From NCBI GenBank assembly GCA_964529975.1, contig CAZGXW010000030.1, positions 1 to 31,627 of the forward strand: 31,627 nucleotides of DNA. Reading direction: 5' to 3'. Position 1 is the stretch's first letter; the number at the start of each line of letters is the position of its first letter. The notes below the pieces were generated by a model. The model searched no databases. It saw nothing but the letters and a program-made list of their open reading frames with translations, and had not been told where the DNA came from. The translations under genes were made by a program, and so were the position numbers. Source of the DNA: JADFMN01 sp964529975 (GTDB lineage: Bacteria > Armatimonadota > Fimbriimonadia > Fimbriimonadales > Fimbriimonadaceae). Of the stretch, positions 9,425 to 17,888 are shown one piece after another.

Positions 9425-10908
9425 GGACCGCTCGGGGTGCGCGCCAGTTCGACAAGCGCCAAGTAGACATCGACCATTGCTTGCGTGTCGCGCTCACAAT
9501 ACGCCAGGAGGGACTGGGCGATCTTGCGACGCTCGATGTCCGTCGTCGCCCGAGAGTTCATCCGCAAGAACTCCGCCGCCGCGAGTTCGCCTCCTTGGAT
9601 CTGCAGGTCGCCGTAACCGGCTCCAGGCACCAGGGCGGGGTACACCCGCTTGATCGAGGTCTTTCCTCGGAACTCAGGGATGTACACGTGCTCTCGAACG
9701 ATCTTCTCAAGGTCCACGCCACGCGCTTCGAACAGATCGACGAGGTCTTGGGCGAAGGCAAGCCCTTGTGCCGCGAGCCGCTTCAGGATCGACTTTTCAT
9801 AGGAGGCGTAGTGCACGATCGTTCCCGCTCCTTGGATGGCGTCCCACAGCGACTCCGCGAAGCGGCCCCGTGGATCACCGTCCTCTTGGTGCAAGAACTC
9901 GTGGTGGGTCAAGCCATCGCTCCACACGTGCATCGACCATTGGAATGGAACCGGTTCATAAGGCCGGACGCCCACATACGCGGGAAAAGCCGCACCGACA
10001 GCCTCGAAGTCGACGAAGCACACCGGCTCTCTCCATTCCGATAGCACAGCCTGGAGCGAGTCAGAGACAAACGGCACGCCCGTCCGCACGACGTTCGAGA
10101 TCAGCCGTTGCCTGTCCGACAACTTGAAACTCGACGGCACTTCCGCGATGTCCCGAATCCCCATCGACTCGAGTTCTGCCACGGTCTCCGACTTGATGTA
10201 CGGTAGCGTCGTCACGTCGTTCTCAGGCAAAGAACGGAAACAATGACCGAGATACGGGCAGGCGTCGCGGACACAGTGCACGTTTAACGGTGCGTCCGGA
10301 ACATGCTCGGCCTCAATCACCTTGCCGAGCGCACCAATGGCCTCCAAGACCCTAGGCATCGCCGCCAGGACTGGATCGGTCACGTCCTCGACGACGAAGA
10401 ACTCGCGGGGAACCATTTCGGACCCATCCATGACAAACTCCGGAGAAACATGCGCCAACGAGCACTTCGTAACACGATGCCCGCATGTCTCGAGGACAGC
10501 CAATTGGTACGCCACGTCGTCGATGTGCTCGGGCTTCACCTCTTTAGAAGACTTGACCTCGATCAAGTGCCAAGACCCGTCGTCCAACCGCTCCAGAACG
10601 TCGACGCGAATATCGCCCACCTCAGAAACGAACGCGGCCTCATAAATCGCCGTGGCACCCTCCGCGATTGCGCGCTCGGTCTCGCCTGCGGCCTTCGCCA
10701 TGTCAGTCGACATCTGTTCGATCAGGACACCGTCATAGAGCCGTCGAGCAAATCGCCCTACCTCCTGTCCCATCCGCATTCGAGCAACGTCGCTCTCGCT
10801 CGGCGGTTCGCCCAGTTCCGGCGCGCGGACGTCGAAATAGGCACGACGAACACACACCGCTCCACTCTTGAACACCGACTTGTTGAGCAGGCCCATGTTG
10901 AAGAACAC
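9421..10908 (-). CDS. DUF2779-type protein: PD-(D/E)XK Fe-S nuclease domain plus RNase H-like exonuclease domain
   Basis: A 495-residue predicted nucleic-acid enzyme. Residues 95-125 hold a RecB/Cas4-like PD-(D/E)XK core (Asp103 in IRVDVLERLDDG, then Glu117 and Lys119 in HLIEVKSS). Four cysteines are placed as in Fe-S nucleases of the Cas4/AddB kind: Cys19 at the N-terminus, then Cys212, Cys217 and Cys223 (C-x4-C-x5-C). The second half looks like the DUF2779 RNase H/DEDD-like 3'-5' exonuclease, with FVDFEAVG (Asp300, Glu302), VHYASYEKSILKRL, and LLAYCERDTQAMVDVY near the end. The start is either GTG 10908 (4 bp after the upstream stop) or ATG 10896. It is the middle gene of a three-gene unit with TPR proteins. 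Substrate unknown. No cas genes lie nearby. Confidence 0.82.
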
Positions 10909-10911
10909 CGC

Positions 10912-11832
10912 TTAAAACTGGGGTCGTGGCACGTCGGAAGGAACGCTCAGGCGTCGCACGCTCTCTTCACCCCACGTCCTGCCGTTGTCCATCGAATCGA
11001 CGGTCACGTAGTCGATCGTTCCGCCGGAGACCCTGATCTCGATCTTCCTGGTCACGACAAACCCATCGATCGAAGTCATCGCGCCCATGATCTCAATGCT
11101 GGAGCCTAGGCGGACGGTGCCTTTGAACACCCGCCCATAGCCGTCGACGTAGGTGTATCCCCATCGTTGCGCCTCTGCATCGTATTGAAAGACTCCGGAC
11201 GCACCGCCTGGAATGCCGCCTGCCCACGTCTCGGTGACCAGCACACCAGGCACCATCTGAGAGAACGTCACTGTCGATGGACCAACCTCCTGGCCCGCCG
11301 GAACGCTCCACGTCCCGAGCAGAAAGTCGAGCCCGGCAATGGCGCCGCTCCCGTCTTCTCGTCCTCCGACCGAGTTCTCGTCGAGGCGAAGGGCTACGAA
11401 GTGCGCGTCAGAGCGAATCCGCGCAAAGTCCTCAAAACCTGCGTCCAGGGCGTCGCGCAGCCAGCTCAGAGCCATCGTCCGCTCTTCCTTCTTTGCATAT
11501 AGCGATGCGATGTAATAGCGCGTCTCTCCTCGCTTGAAGTTGCGGTTGTCCGCCTCCATAAAGGCCTCGATTGCCCGGTCGTCGTCGCCAGAGTTCATAT
11601 ACGCCTGGCCAAGACTGAAGTAGTTCTGTCCGCGGTCCGAAACCAGGTCCAGCCGGTTGATCAACGACACCACGAGCCCCCAGTCCTTCGCCCGGATGGC
11701 CCGGTCGATCTCCGCCTGCTCCGGAACGCGCACGCGCGTCTGATAGATCGCAAGCGAACCTAAGAGCAAGAGCACGACAGCCGAGACAGTCACGTACCAC
11801 CTTGTCCACCACTTGCGCTTTGCCGGGCTCAT
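10912..11832 (-). CDS. Membrane-anchored TPR protein with DUF1579-like C-terminal domain
   Basis: A 306-residue protein with an N-terminal membrane anchor (about 13-30, YVTVSAVVLLLLGSLAIY) and TPR-like repeats (AIRAKDWGLVVSLINRL, YFSLGQAYMNSGDDDRAIEAFMEADNRNF, YYIASLYAKKEERTMALSWLRDALDAGF). The cap segment IRSDAHFVALR follows, and then a beta domain of about 135 residues beginning LDFLLGTWSVPAG and ending VDSMDNGRTWGEESVRRL. The end pattern resembles DUF1579/lipocalin-like domains. It is the first gene of the leftward unit that continues into the DUF2779 nuclease. The ATG at 11832 has TAGATT 6 nt upstream. Function unknown. Confidence 0.8.
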   Translation of the reverse strand: MSPAKRKWWTRWYVTVSAVVLLLLGSLAIYQTRVRVPEQAEIDRAIRAKDWGLVVSLINRLDLVSDRGQNYFSLGQAYMNSGDDDRAIEAFMEADNRNFKRGETRYYIASLYAKKEERTMALSWLRDALDAGFEDFARIRSDAHFVALRLDENSVGGREDGSGAIAGLDFLLGTWSVPAGQEVGPSTVTFSQMVPGVLVTETWAGGIPGGASGVFQYDAEAQRWGYTYVDGYGRVFKGTVRLGSSIEIMGAMTSIDGFVVTRKIEIRVSGGTIDYVTVDSMDNGRTWGEESVRRLSVPSDVPRPQF

Positions 11833-11838
11833 GTCTTC

Positions 11839-11844
11839 AATCTA
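11839..11844 (-). promoter_or_regulatory. Candidate -10 of TPR-DUF2779-TPR unit (leaderless)
   Basis: GTAGATT on the minus strand. The hexamer TAGATT ends 6 nt before the ATG at 11832. Confidence 0.4.
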
Positions 11845-11884
11845 CCATCGGCCCGCCGGATGCGTTCCTGTGACGGCTCCGGTC

Positions 11885-11890
11885 TAAACT
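11885..11890 (+). promoter_or_regulatory. Candidate -10 of fucI (leaderless)
   Basis: TAAACT ends 8 nt before the fucI ATG. No Shine-Dalgarno sequence is visible. Confidence 0.4.
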
Positions 11891-11898
11891 CTGGACCT

Positions 11899-13734
11899 AT
11901 GGCCAACCGCCTCGAGACCCCCCTGCCAAAAGTCGGAATCCGACCCGTCATCGACGGGAGGTACGGCGGTGTGCGAGAGTCGCTCGAGGGCCAGGTCATG
12001 GCCATGGCTAAGGCCGCAGCGCGGCTGGTATCCACGCTTCGCCACGCGAGCGGGGAAAGGGTCGAGTGTGTCATCGCCGAAACATGCATCGGAGGTCTCG
12101 CCGAGAGCGCGGCTTGCGACGCCAAGTTTGCAAGGGAGGGAGTCGGCCTCACCCTCACCGTAACGCCTTGCTGGTGTTACGGCAGCGAAACAATGGACAT
12201 GGACCCTCTCCGGCCGAAGGCCGTGTGGGGCTTCAACGGCACCGAGCGTCCAGGTGCCGTCTATCTCGCCGCAGTCCTCGCCGGACACGCGCAAAAGGGA
12301 CTTCCCGCGTTCGGAATCTATGGCCGAGACGTGCAAGACGCGGGCGATAAGTCTATCCCCGGAGATGTCCAAGAGAAGATTCTGCGATTTGTGCGCGCGG
12401 GCATCGCCGTCGCCACGATGAAGGGCACTACCTATGCGGCGATGGGCGGTACGAGCATGGGCATCGCGGGGTCGATCGTGGACACACGGTTCTTCGAGCA
12501 GCACCTCGGCATGAAGGTCATGCATGTCGACATGTCCGAGTTCAGCGGCCGCATCCAACACGGGGTCTTCGATCCCCGAGAGTTCAAGAAGGCCATGAAA
12601 TGGGTCAAAGCGAACTGCAAAGAGGGGAAGGACTGGAACACACCCAAGAATCAGCGCAGCAGAGGTCAGAAAGACCAAGACTGGGAAACGAGCGTCAAGA
12701 TGGCCCTGGTCGCGCGAGACCTCATGGTCGGTAATCCGCGCCTCGAAGAACTAGGATTCAAGGAACAGGCGCGCGGCCACAACGCCATCGCTGGAGGCTT
12801 CCAGGGGCAGCGCCAATGGACCGACCACTATCCCAACGGCGACTTCATGGAGGCGATCCTGTGCTCCAGTTTCGATTGGAACGGAGTACGACAACCATAT
12901 GTCTTCGCAACGGAGAACGACTGCCTCAATGCGGTCTCGATGCTGTTCGGACATCTACTCACAGGCACGGCTCAACTCTTCAGCGACGTCCGCACCTATT
13001 GGTCCTGGAACGCCGTCGCAAAGGCGACAGGGCTCAACATCGCCAAGAAGACCAAGGACATCAAGCCGGGCTGGAACGTCGTGCCCGAGGCGGACGGCTT
13101 TCTGCACCTCATCAACTCCGGCCCCTCTGCCCTCGACTGGACCGGCGAGTCTAATGCGAATCCGAGCAAATCCGGACCAAAACGAATTAACTCGAACCTC
13201 ATCAAGCCCTGGCTCGATATGACGGACAAAGACGTCCGAGCCTGCAGCGACGCCACGCTCTGGTGCCCAAGCATGACCGAGTACTTTCCAGGTGGCGGTT
13301 GGAGTACCGACTTCACGACCAAAGGCGGCATGCCGTGCACCATGTGCCGCATCAATCTTGTCGATGGCATCGGACCTGTCCTGCAATTCGCAGAAGGGTG
13401 GACAGTCGAACTGCCCGACAAGGTCCACAAGGCTCTCGACGAGCGCACAAACCCGACCTGGCCAACGACGTGGTTCGTTCCACGTCTCACTGGAAAGGGC
13501 GCATTCACCAGCGTCTACGACGTCATGAACAACTGGGGCGCGAACCACGGAGCCATCTGCTATGGGCACGTGGGAGACGACTTAGTCACACTCGCAAGCA
13601 TGCTCCGCGTTCCAGTCGACATGCACAACGTCGACGGAGTGTTCCGTCCCGCAGTCTGGTCGCGACACGGCACGGACAACATAGAAGCAGCCGACTACCG
13701 CGCCTGCGCCAACTACGGACCGCTCTACGGCTAG
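11899..13734 (+). CDS. fucI: L-fucose isomerase
   Basis: Converts L-fucose to L-fuculose (also D-arabinose to D-ribulose), with Mn2+ in the active site. At 611 residues it is slightly longer than the E. coli enzyme and closely matches it through the core: GGFQGQRQWTDHYPNGDFMEAI, SSFDWNGVR, FATEND, FSDVRTYWS and NNWGANHGAICYGHVGDDL. Glu339, Asp363 and His550 correspond to E. coli Glu337, Asp361 and His528. ATG 11899 is preferred over the in-frame ATG 11860, because it starts with the family-like RLETPLPKVGIRPVIDGR and has a -10-like TAAACT 8 nt upstream. No fuculokinase or aldolase is adjacent, so the pathway must continue elsewhere. Its TAG shares a CTAG with the convergent gene. Confidence 0.97.
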   Translation: MANRLETPLPKVGIRPVIDGRYGGVRESLEGQVMAMAKAAARLVSTLRHASGERVECVIAETCIGGLAESAACDAKFAREGVGLTLTVTPCWCYGSETMDMDPLRPKAVWGFNGTERPGAVYLAAVLAGHAQKGLPAFGIYGRDVQDAGDKSIPGDVQEKILRFVRAGIAVATMKGTTYAAMGGTSMGIAGSIVDTRFFEQHLGMKVMHVDMSEFSGRIQHGVFDPREFKKAMKWVKANCKEGKDWNTPKNQRSRGQKDQDWETSVKMALVARDLMVGNPRLEELGFKEQARGHNAIAGGFQGQRQWTDHYPNGDFMEAILCSSFDWNGVRQPYVFATENDCLNAVSMLFGHLLTGTAQLFSDVRTYWSWNAVAKATGLNIAKKTKDIKPGWNVVPEADGFLHLINSGPSALDWTGESNANPSKSGPKRINSNLIKPWLDMTDKDVRACSDATLWCPSMTEYFPGGGWSTDFTTKGGMPCTMCRINLVDGIGPVLQFAEGWTVELPDKVHKALDERTNPTWPTTWFVPRLTGKGAFTSVYDVMNNWGANHGAICYGHVGDDLVTLASMLRVPVDMHNVDGVFRPAVWSRHGTDNIEAADYRACANYGPLYG

Positions 13735-14672
13735 GCCGCTAACGCGCGTCGCCGGTGCAAACGCTCGTCGTTCATGCGAGAGTCAGCGATCAAGGCCGCC
13801 TTCTCAAACGGACAATCAGCCGTTCTGAGTGCGAGCCCAAAGTTGGCAACAAGGCCCGCCGACCTGACCGCAGTGCTGATCTCGGAACACACTTCCGAAG
13901 CACGCCCGGAACTCGTCTCAGCCAAGAGCACTCCAAACTCGTCTCCACAAAAGCGGGCTGAGAAGTACCCCGGCCGCATGACGCTGTGGATCGCCCGGGC
14001 GCAGCGGACAACTTGATAGTCGCCCTCGATCACACTGGTTTCCAATGCAGCAGGGCCGCCTGCTTCCAGCGAGATTGCAATGACGGCGCCCACTCCTCCC
14101 GTTGACTCATGGCGCGCCTCCTCGACCTCGATTCGCAGATCCCAGGCGCGCCGGCTGCCAAGCTGCGTAAGCGGGTCGGTGAACTCGACCGGCAGTTCCG
14201 CCTCCATGGCGCGCTGTTTCTGGACGATGTACATCCTCGCCTTCAAGAGGGCTGTGATTGTCTTCGCGTGGTGGTCCAGCGTCTCCTTCATCGCCAAGAG
14301 TTCGCGAGGACGGGCGTCGGGATCCATTCCGCAGAACATGCCGATCAAAGAGCCGTCGCCCGCAACCATCGGGATTCCAAAATAGGCCCGACAAGGATAG
14401 TCCTGACGTATTGGCGCCGCTGCGTAGGCGGGAATCTCCTCCACGTCAGGGGCGATGTCTGGCCCCTCGTTGCGCATTCTGCGGCTACAGATCGACGAAG
14501 ACCAGTCGAAGACCTGGCCATCGCGGATGTCTCCCCCTTGGTCCAGAACTCGGTAGGCGACCCAGTCGTTGTCTATCGTCCGGGTGACCATGAGGGTCTT
14601 GAAACCCGTCTTGTTGTAAACGTCGGTGAGGGCGGAGTCGATGACGTTCCGTATCGGGTCGAGGTGGTCCAT
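13731..14672 (-). CDS. GAF domain protein with degenerate GGDEF domain
   Basis: A 313-residue soluble protein. An N-terminal GAF sensory domain (about 5-145) has DWVAYRVLDQGGDIRDGQVFDWSSSICSRRM, PAYAAAPI and AYFGIPMVAGDGSLIGMFCGMDP. A short coiled linker leads to a GGDEF-like domain (about 163-300) starting with the classical DPLTQLGSRRAWD. The signature is CGDEF (242-246). The Mg-binding DxD/FK region is replaced by ISLEAGG, and the I-site RxxD reads RPGY. Cyclic-di-GMP synthesis is therefore unlikely, and a binding or regulatory role is more plausible. The start may be ATG 14672 or GTG 14681, and neither has a good ribosome site. The stop overlaps the fucI stop by 4 bp. Confidence 0.82.
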   Translation of the reverse strand: MDHLDPIRNVIDSALTDVYNKTGFKTLMVTRTIDNDWVAYRVLDQGGDIRDGQVFDWSSSICSRRMRNEGPDIAPDVEEIPAYAAAPIRQDYPCRAYFGIPMVAGDGSLIGMFCGMDPDARPRELLAMKETLDHHAKTITALLKARMYIVQKQRAMEAELPVEFTDPLTQLGSRRAWDLRIEVEEARHESTGGVGAVIAISLEAGGPAALETSVIEGDYQVVRCARAIHSVMRPGYFSARFCGDEFGVLLAETSSGRASEVCSEISTAVRSAGLVANFGLALRTADCPFEKAALIADSRMNDERLHRRRALAA

Positions 14673-14716
14673 TGCGCGCACACTGGCCAGAGAATCGGGG
14701 CCAGATAGAAGAATCG

Positions 14717-14740
14717 GGCTCGGAGCACTTGCTCCGAGCC
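14717..14740 (-). terminator. Hairpin terminator of the 14786-16591 gene
   Basis: A perfect 11-bp inverted repeat (GGCTCGGAGCA / TGCTCCGAGCC). On the minus strand it is followed by a T-rich CGATTCTTCTATCT. It lies just after the upstream minus-strand gene and before the GAF-GGDEF gene. There is no strong U-tract, so efficiency is uncertain. Confidence 0.55.
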
Positions 14741-14785
14741 GTCAACTTTGCTTGGCCTATCTCATGTCTGGCACGAATGCCGGGG

Positions 14786-16591
14786 TCAGGTTCCCGACTT
14801 CGTGTAGCCTGGGATGTCTCCCAGTTCGATCTTATAGTCGGACTTGCCGCCGCGCGAGATCAGAACGATCACGAACGTCCTCTCCTGGTCGACCTTCAAG
14901 ATTCCGTACTGGTTCGCGTTGTCCACGCTCGTAAGCGGCAACCCAAGGTTGTTCCCGTTTTCGTCGCGGATATCTACCGAATAGTCGCGGTTGAGCGATG
15001 ACCAGTGGATGAACAGCGGCTCGTTGGGACGTGCCGTGAACTTCCACACTTCTGCCTGCCCCGTAGAGAAGTCGCCGACTGCAGGCGTCGCCTTGTCGAA
15101 GGTCCGAGCAGCGAACACCTCGCGTCCAAGTGTGTAGGTCCCGCTCGCGCCACCACCAAAGGCATTGATCGAGACCAGATACCGTCCTGGCTTGCGAACG
15201 ATCATGTTCCAAGCGAACGTGTCCTCGTCCGGTCGGGCAATCCTCTGGAACTGGGGCTGCATGTCCGGGTCACGGACCGTTACCGTCTGAGAAAACCCCT
15301 CCGCCTTGACGCTGAACGTCATGACGTCACCAGCCTTGGCGTCGAACGCCCAATAGTCTGTGTCGCCGATGCGAAGCGATCCTAGATTGGCCGCCGTCGC
15401 TTCGAACACTGCTTCAGCTGGCTTTGCCGTCATGGTGTACTCGGTCTTTTCGGGCCCATAGCCGCCGCTAGCCAGCCACAGGTCACAGTCGCGCAGGACG
15501 TAGAACACACGGTGCCTTGGGTCGCGCGCCCGCCCTTCGAGTTCCATGAGCGGGGCGCCCTTCTCCTCCTCGCCTTCGACGGGGACCTTCGGGAAGAACG
15601 GGTTCTTCTTCTCGTCCTTGATCGACTTGTCCTTGAGGTCCGCTTGCTCCTCCAGCACAAACGCGCCGTCCAAGTGGAGCCCCTCGGCCGAAACTTCGAT
15701 CAACTCGCCTTTCTTGGCACTGAGCGTCCAGAGTGACGCTGCGTGCGTGCCCGCCTTGCCAGACCGCACGCTTCCAGACATCGACATCGGCACGATGCTT
15801 TGCTTCGCAGACTTGATCCGCACCTTCCCGCGCGTGTTGTATGCAGGGCGCACGGTCACGTAGTAGTCGCCGTCGACGCTCGCCACGACGTTCGGCCCAA
15901 GGGCCGCGTTCAGCGGGCTCCCGGCCTCGATGTCCGGCAGACCGATCGGCGAGATCGCCTGCTCAAGGCTTGCAGGAATGAAACCGTTGTCGCGGGGGAC
16001 CTCGATTGCCAACCGTCTGATCTCGCCAGCCTTCATGGGGATACGCACCAGGAACAACTCGCGAGCCGAGGCCTCAAAGTCGACCGTGCCGCCATCGACC
16101 ACGTCGATCGACTTGTACACGTTCGAACGGAAGAAGAATTGCCCGCCGAACTTGTCGGCGAAGCAACGCGCCCGGATGGCGTACTCGCCGTCTTTCGGGC
16201 ACCTCCACATCAGCAAAGGCCGCTGGTCTCCAGGAAACCGGTCGTCGTTTGACGCGAGGACCTTCTCCTTCTCGTCGATGACTTCCAGCGCAGGGTCGAA
16301 AGCCTCGCTCCAGGCCTCGGCGACGATCACCTGGCCCGCTTTCATGGTCAGTTTCCACTCGCTGTACTCGCCAGGAGTCATCAGGTTCTTCACGGGATCG
16401 CCGTCTAGGTAGCGCGATAGTCGCGCTTCGATCCACGCGACCGAGCCGTCGTACTGTTGGTTCAAGCGGCCTTGCTGGCCGCCTTGCAGTCCACCGCCAC
16501 CAAATCCGCCACCTGCGGCGCCAGCCGCACCGCCTTGCGCGTGCCCAAGACACGCCACCGAAAACGCAAACAGAGCCAAGCAACTTCTCAT
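14786..16591 (-). CDS. Large secreted beta-domain protein of unknown function
   Basis: A 601-residue exported protein with a clear signal peptide (MRSCLALFAFSVACLGHAQ), then a Gly/Gln-rich linker (about 20-45). Repeated beta modules follow that resemble bacterial pre-peptidase C-terminal (PPC-like) domains: WKLTMKAGQVIVAEAWSEAFDPALEVIDEKEKVLASNDD, then FLVRIPMKAGEIRRLAIEV, YWAFDAKAGDVMTFSVKAEGF, and VWKFTARPNEPLFIHWSS. A charged Lys/Glu segment lies near the middle. No protease domain is present, so it may be a surface or binding protein. The ATG at 16591 is supported by AGGAG on the minus strand about 7 nt upstream, one of few clear Shine-Dalgarno sites here. A longer open frame upstream would cross into the divergent DUF1579 gene. 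Confidence 0.78.
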   Translation of the reverse strand: MRSCLALFAFSVACLGHAQGGAAGAAGGGFGGGGLQGGQQGRLNQQYDGSVAWIEARLSRYLDGDPVKNLMTPGEYSEWKLTMKAGQVIVAEAWSEAFDPALEVIDEKEKVLASNDDRFPGDQRPLLMWRCPKDGEYAIRARCFADKFGGQFFFRSNVYKSIDVVDGGTVDFEASARELFLVRIPMKAGEIRRLAIEVPRDNGFIPASLEQAISPIGLPDIEAGSPLNAALGPNVVASVDGDYYVTVRPAYNTRGKVRIKSAKQSIVPMSMSGSVRSGKAGTHAASLWTLSAKKGELIEVSAEGLHLDGAFVLEEQADLKDKSIKDEKKNPFFPKVPVEGEEEKGAPLMELEGRARDPRHRVFYVLRDCDLWLASGGYGPEKTEYTMTAKPAEAVFEATAANLGSLRIGDTDYWAFDAKAGDVMTFSVKAEGFSQTVTVRDPDMQPQFQRIARPDEDTFAWNMIVRKPGRYLVSINAFGGGASGTYTLGREVFAARTFDKATPAVGDFSTGQAEVWKFTARPNEPLFIHWSSLNRDYSVDIRDENGNNLGLPLTSVDNANQYGILKVDQERTFVIVLISRGGKSDYKIELGDIPGYTKSGT

Positions 16592-16639
16592 GGTCTTCTC
16601 CTGCGAGTGAGACGTAGGGGGTGCTCGCAGTGTTACGGG

Positions 16640-16645
16640 CATAAT
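16640..16645 (+). promoter_or_regulatory. Candidate -10 of DUF1579 gene (leaderless)
   Basis: CATAAT ends 7 nt before the ATG at 16653. The same hexamer and spacing occur at galE. Confidence 0.45.
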
Positions 16646-16652
16646 CTCTTCC

Positions 16653-17099
16653 ATGCCAGTACCGAACGTGCTCGCCCAATCCGCGGGAGAATGGCGTGGA
16701 ACCTCGAAACTCCACCTCAACTGGCCTCCGGGCAACGAGTCCATCACCGAAGGCAGCAGCACCATGAAGGTCGTCGTCTTCAACGACCAATACGCGGTCG
16801 TCCACTATGGCTGGGAGTACGAAGGCAAGACGGAGAAGGGCTCTCTCATCGCGGCAGAAGGGAAGTCCGGCACAACGTTTGGCTGGTCGGACTCATGGCA
16901 TCAGAACATCGAGGTCATGCACCTGAGGGGCAAGAACGCAGACTGCAAGGGCACATATCAGGTCGAAGGACACCCCGAGTGGGGCTGGCGCATCGCCTTC
17001 TCGAGGGTAGGCGAAAGCCTGCAGATGGAGATGTTCAACATCTCGCCCGAGGGCGAGGAAGAGTGGGCCGTGCAAGCCGTCTACGAACGTGTTGAATAG
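16653..17099 (+). CDS. DUF1579-like (lipocalin-fold-like) protein
   Basis: A 148-residue protein without signal peptide or membrane segment. It begins LAQSAGEWRGTSKLHLNW and keeps the pattern of DUF1579-type beta-barrels: strand-rich, with YAVVHYGWEYEGKTEKGSLIAAE, GTTFGWSDSWHQNIEVMHLRG, and a final WRIAFSRVGESLQMEMFNI. The family's role is unknown; small-molecule binding is often assumed. The protein at 10912-11832 ends in a similar domain. It starts 61 bp from the divergent beta-domain gene, and its last 19 bases overlap the convergent gene at 17081. Confidence 0.75.
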   Translation: MPVPNVLAQSAGEWRGTSKLHLNWPPGNESITEGSSTMKVVVFNDQYAVVHYGWEYEGKTEKGSLIAAEGKSGTTFGWSDSWHQNIEVMHLRGKNADCKGTYQVEGHPEWGWRIAFSRVGESLQMEMFNISPEGEEEWAVQAVYERVE

Positions 17100-17845
17100 C
17101 GGCCGAGGTGCGGCGAAATGCAGAGGAATCCGACGACGGGTGGGTCAGGCGGAACCTTCCATTTGTAGTTTAACGGCACTTGTGTCGTCAGGGCCTCTGC
17201 AACCGTGAAACCGATCTGACGCATCGTCTCGACTGTGAACTTCTCAGACTTGCTCAGCACGCCGATCGTCTCAAATCGCCGCTTCAACGAGTCCGCGGCC
17301 GACGGCCTGTCGAGAGGGAACTGAGCGATCTGCTTGAGCGGCATGGAAGAGTTCGCTTTGAGTTCCTCGAGCGTCACAAACTCCGCGAACATCAATTGCG
17401 TCGACATCATGCCCAGGCGGCTCCCGGCGTCGAACAACACCGTGCCCTCGTCCTTCATCCTCACGTGCTCTCCCAAGAGGGCCACATACTCCAGCCGTAA
17501 GTCCGACTTCAAGAGTTCGGGCACGTCTCGGTTCGGGAACTCGATCAGGGCGCGCAACGCAAACTCGCGCAACTCGTTTCCAATCTTCGGGTTCCAATGA
17601 CGGATCATGTTTCCGCAGATGATCAGTTCCTGCAGCACGTAGTTGCCCGAATACTCGCTCAGTTCGACGGCGCGCTTGTACCAATAGCCGGTCGCGAAAG
17701 GCTCGACCTTGACCAGGAACGCAGGGTCGGCCTTCGCCGCGCGCTCGATCGCGTCCGCAAAGTCCTTCGCCCCGTCGTAAAGGGGCGACTTCGCAGGAGG
17801 CGTTTGCTGCTGGGTCACCAGCGCGGCCAAGAGCAGTCCGACCAT
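17081..17845 (-). CDS. Exported protein of unknown function
   Basis: About 254 residues with a short hydrophobic N-terminus (MVGLLLAALVTQQQTPPAKS) that looks like a signal peptide. The rest is largely helical and slightly TPR-like: KDFADAIERAAKADPAFLVKVEPFATGYWYKRAVEL, ELREFALRALIEFPNRDVPELL. It has no recognisable motif or catalytic site, and I do not recognise a family. ATG 17845 is preferred over GTG 17851, because a TAGACT -10-like hexamer sits 6 nt before the ATG and would abut the GTG. It overlaps the DUF1579 gene tail by 19 bp. A gap of 43 bp separates it from the upstream SDR gene on the same strand. Confidence 0.7.
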   Translation of the reverse strand: MVGLLLAALVTQQQTPPAKSPLYDGAKDFADAIERAAKADPAFLVKVEPFATGYWYKRAVELSEYSGNYVLQELIICGNMIRHWNPKIGNELREFALRALIEFPNRDVPELLKSDLRLEYVALLGEHVRMKDEGTVLFDAGSRLGMMSTQLMFAEFVTLEELKANSSMPLKQIAQFPLDRPSAADSLKRRFETIGVLSKSEKFTVETMRQIGFTVAEALTTQVPLNYKWKVPPDPPVVGFLCISPHLGRYSTRS

Positions 17846-17851
17846 GGTCAC

Positions 17852-17857
17852 AGTCTA
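17852..17857 (-). promoter_or_regulatory. Candidate -10 of the 17081-17845 gene (leaderless)
   Basis: GTAGACT on the minus strand. The hexamer TAGACT ends 6 nt before ATG 17845. Confidence 0.4.
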
Positions 17858-17888
17858 CAAGGGTTAGACGCGCCAGCCCCACGATCGG

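Noticed and set aside
11860..11898. Upstream in-frame ATG of fucI at 11860
   Set aside because: It adds 13 residues unlike the family, and the -10-like hexamer lies downstream of it.
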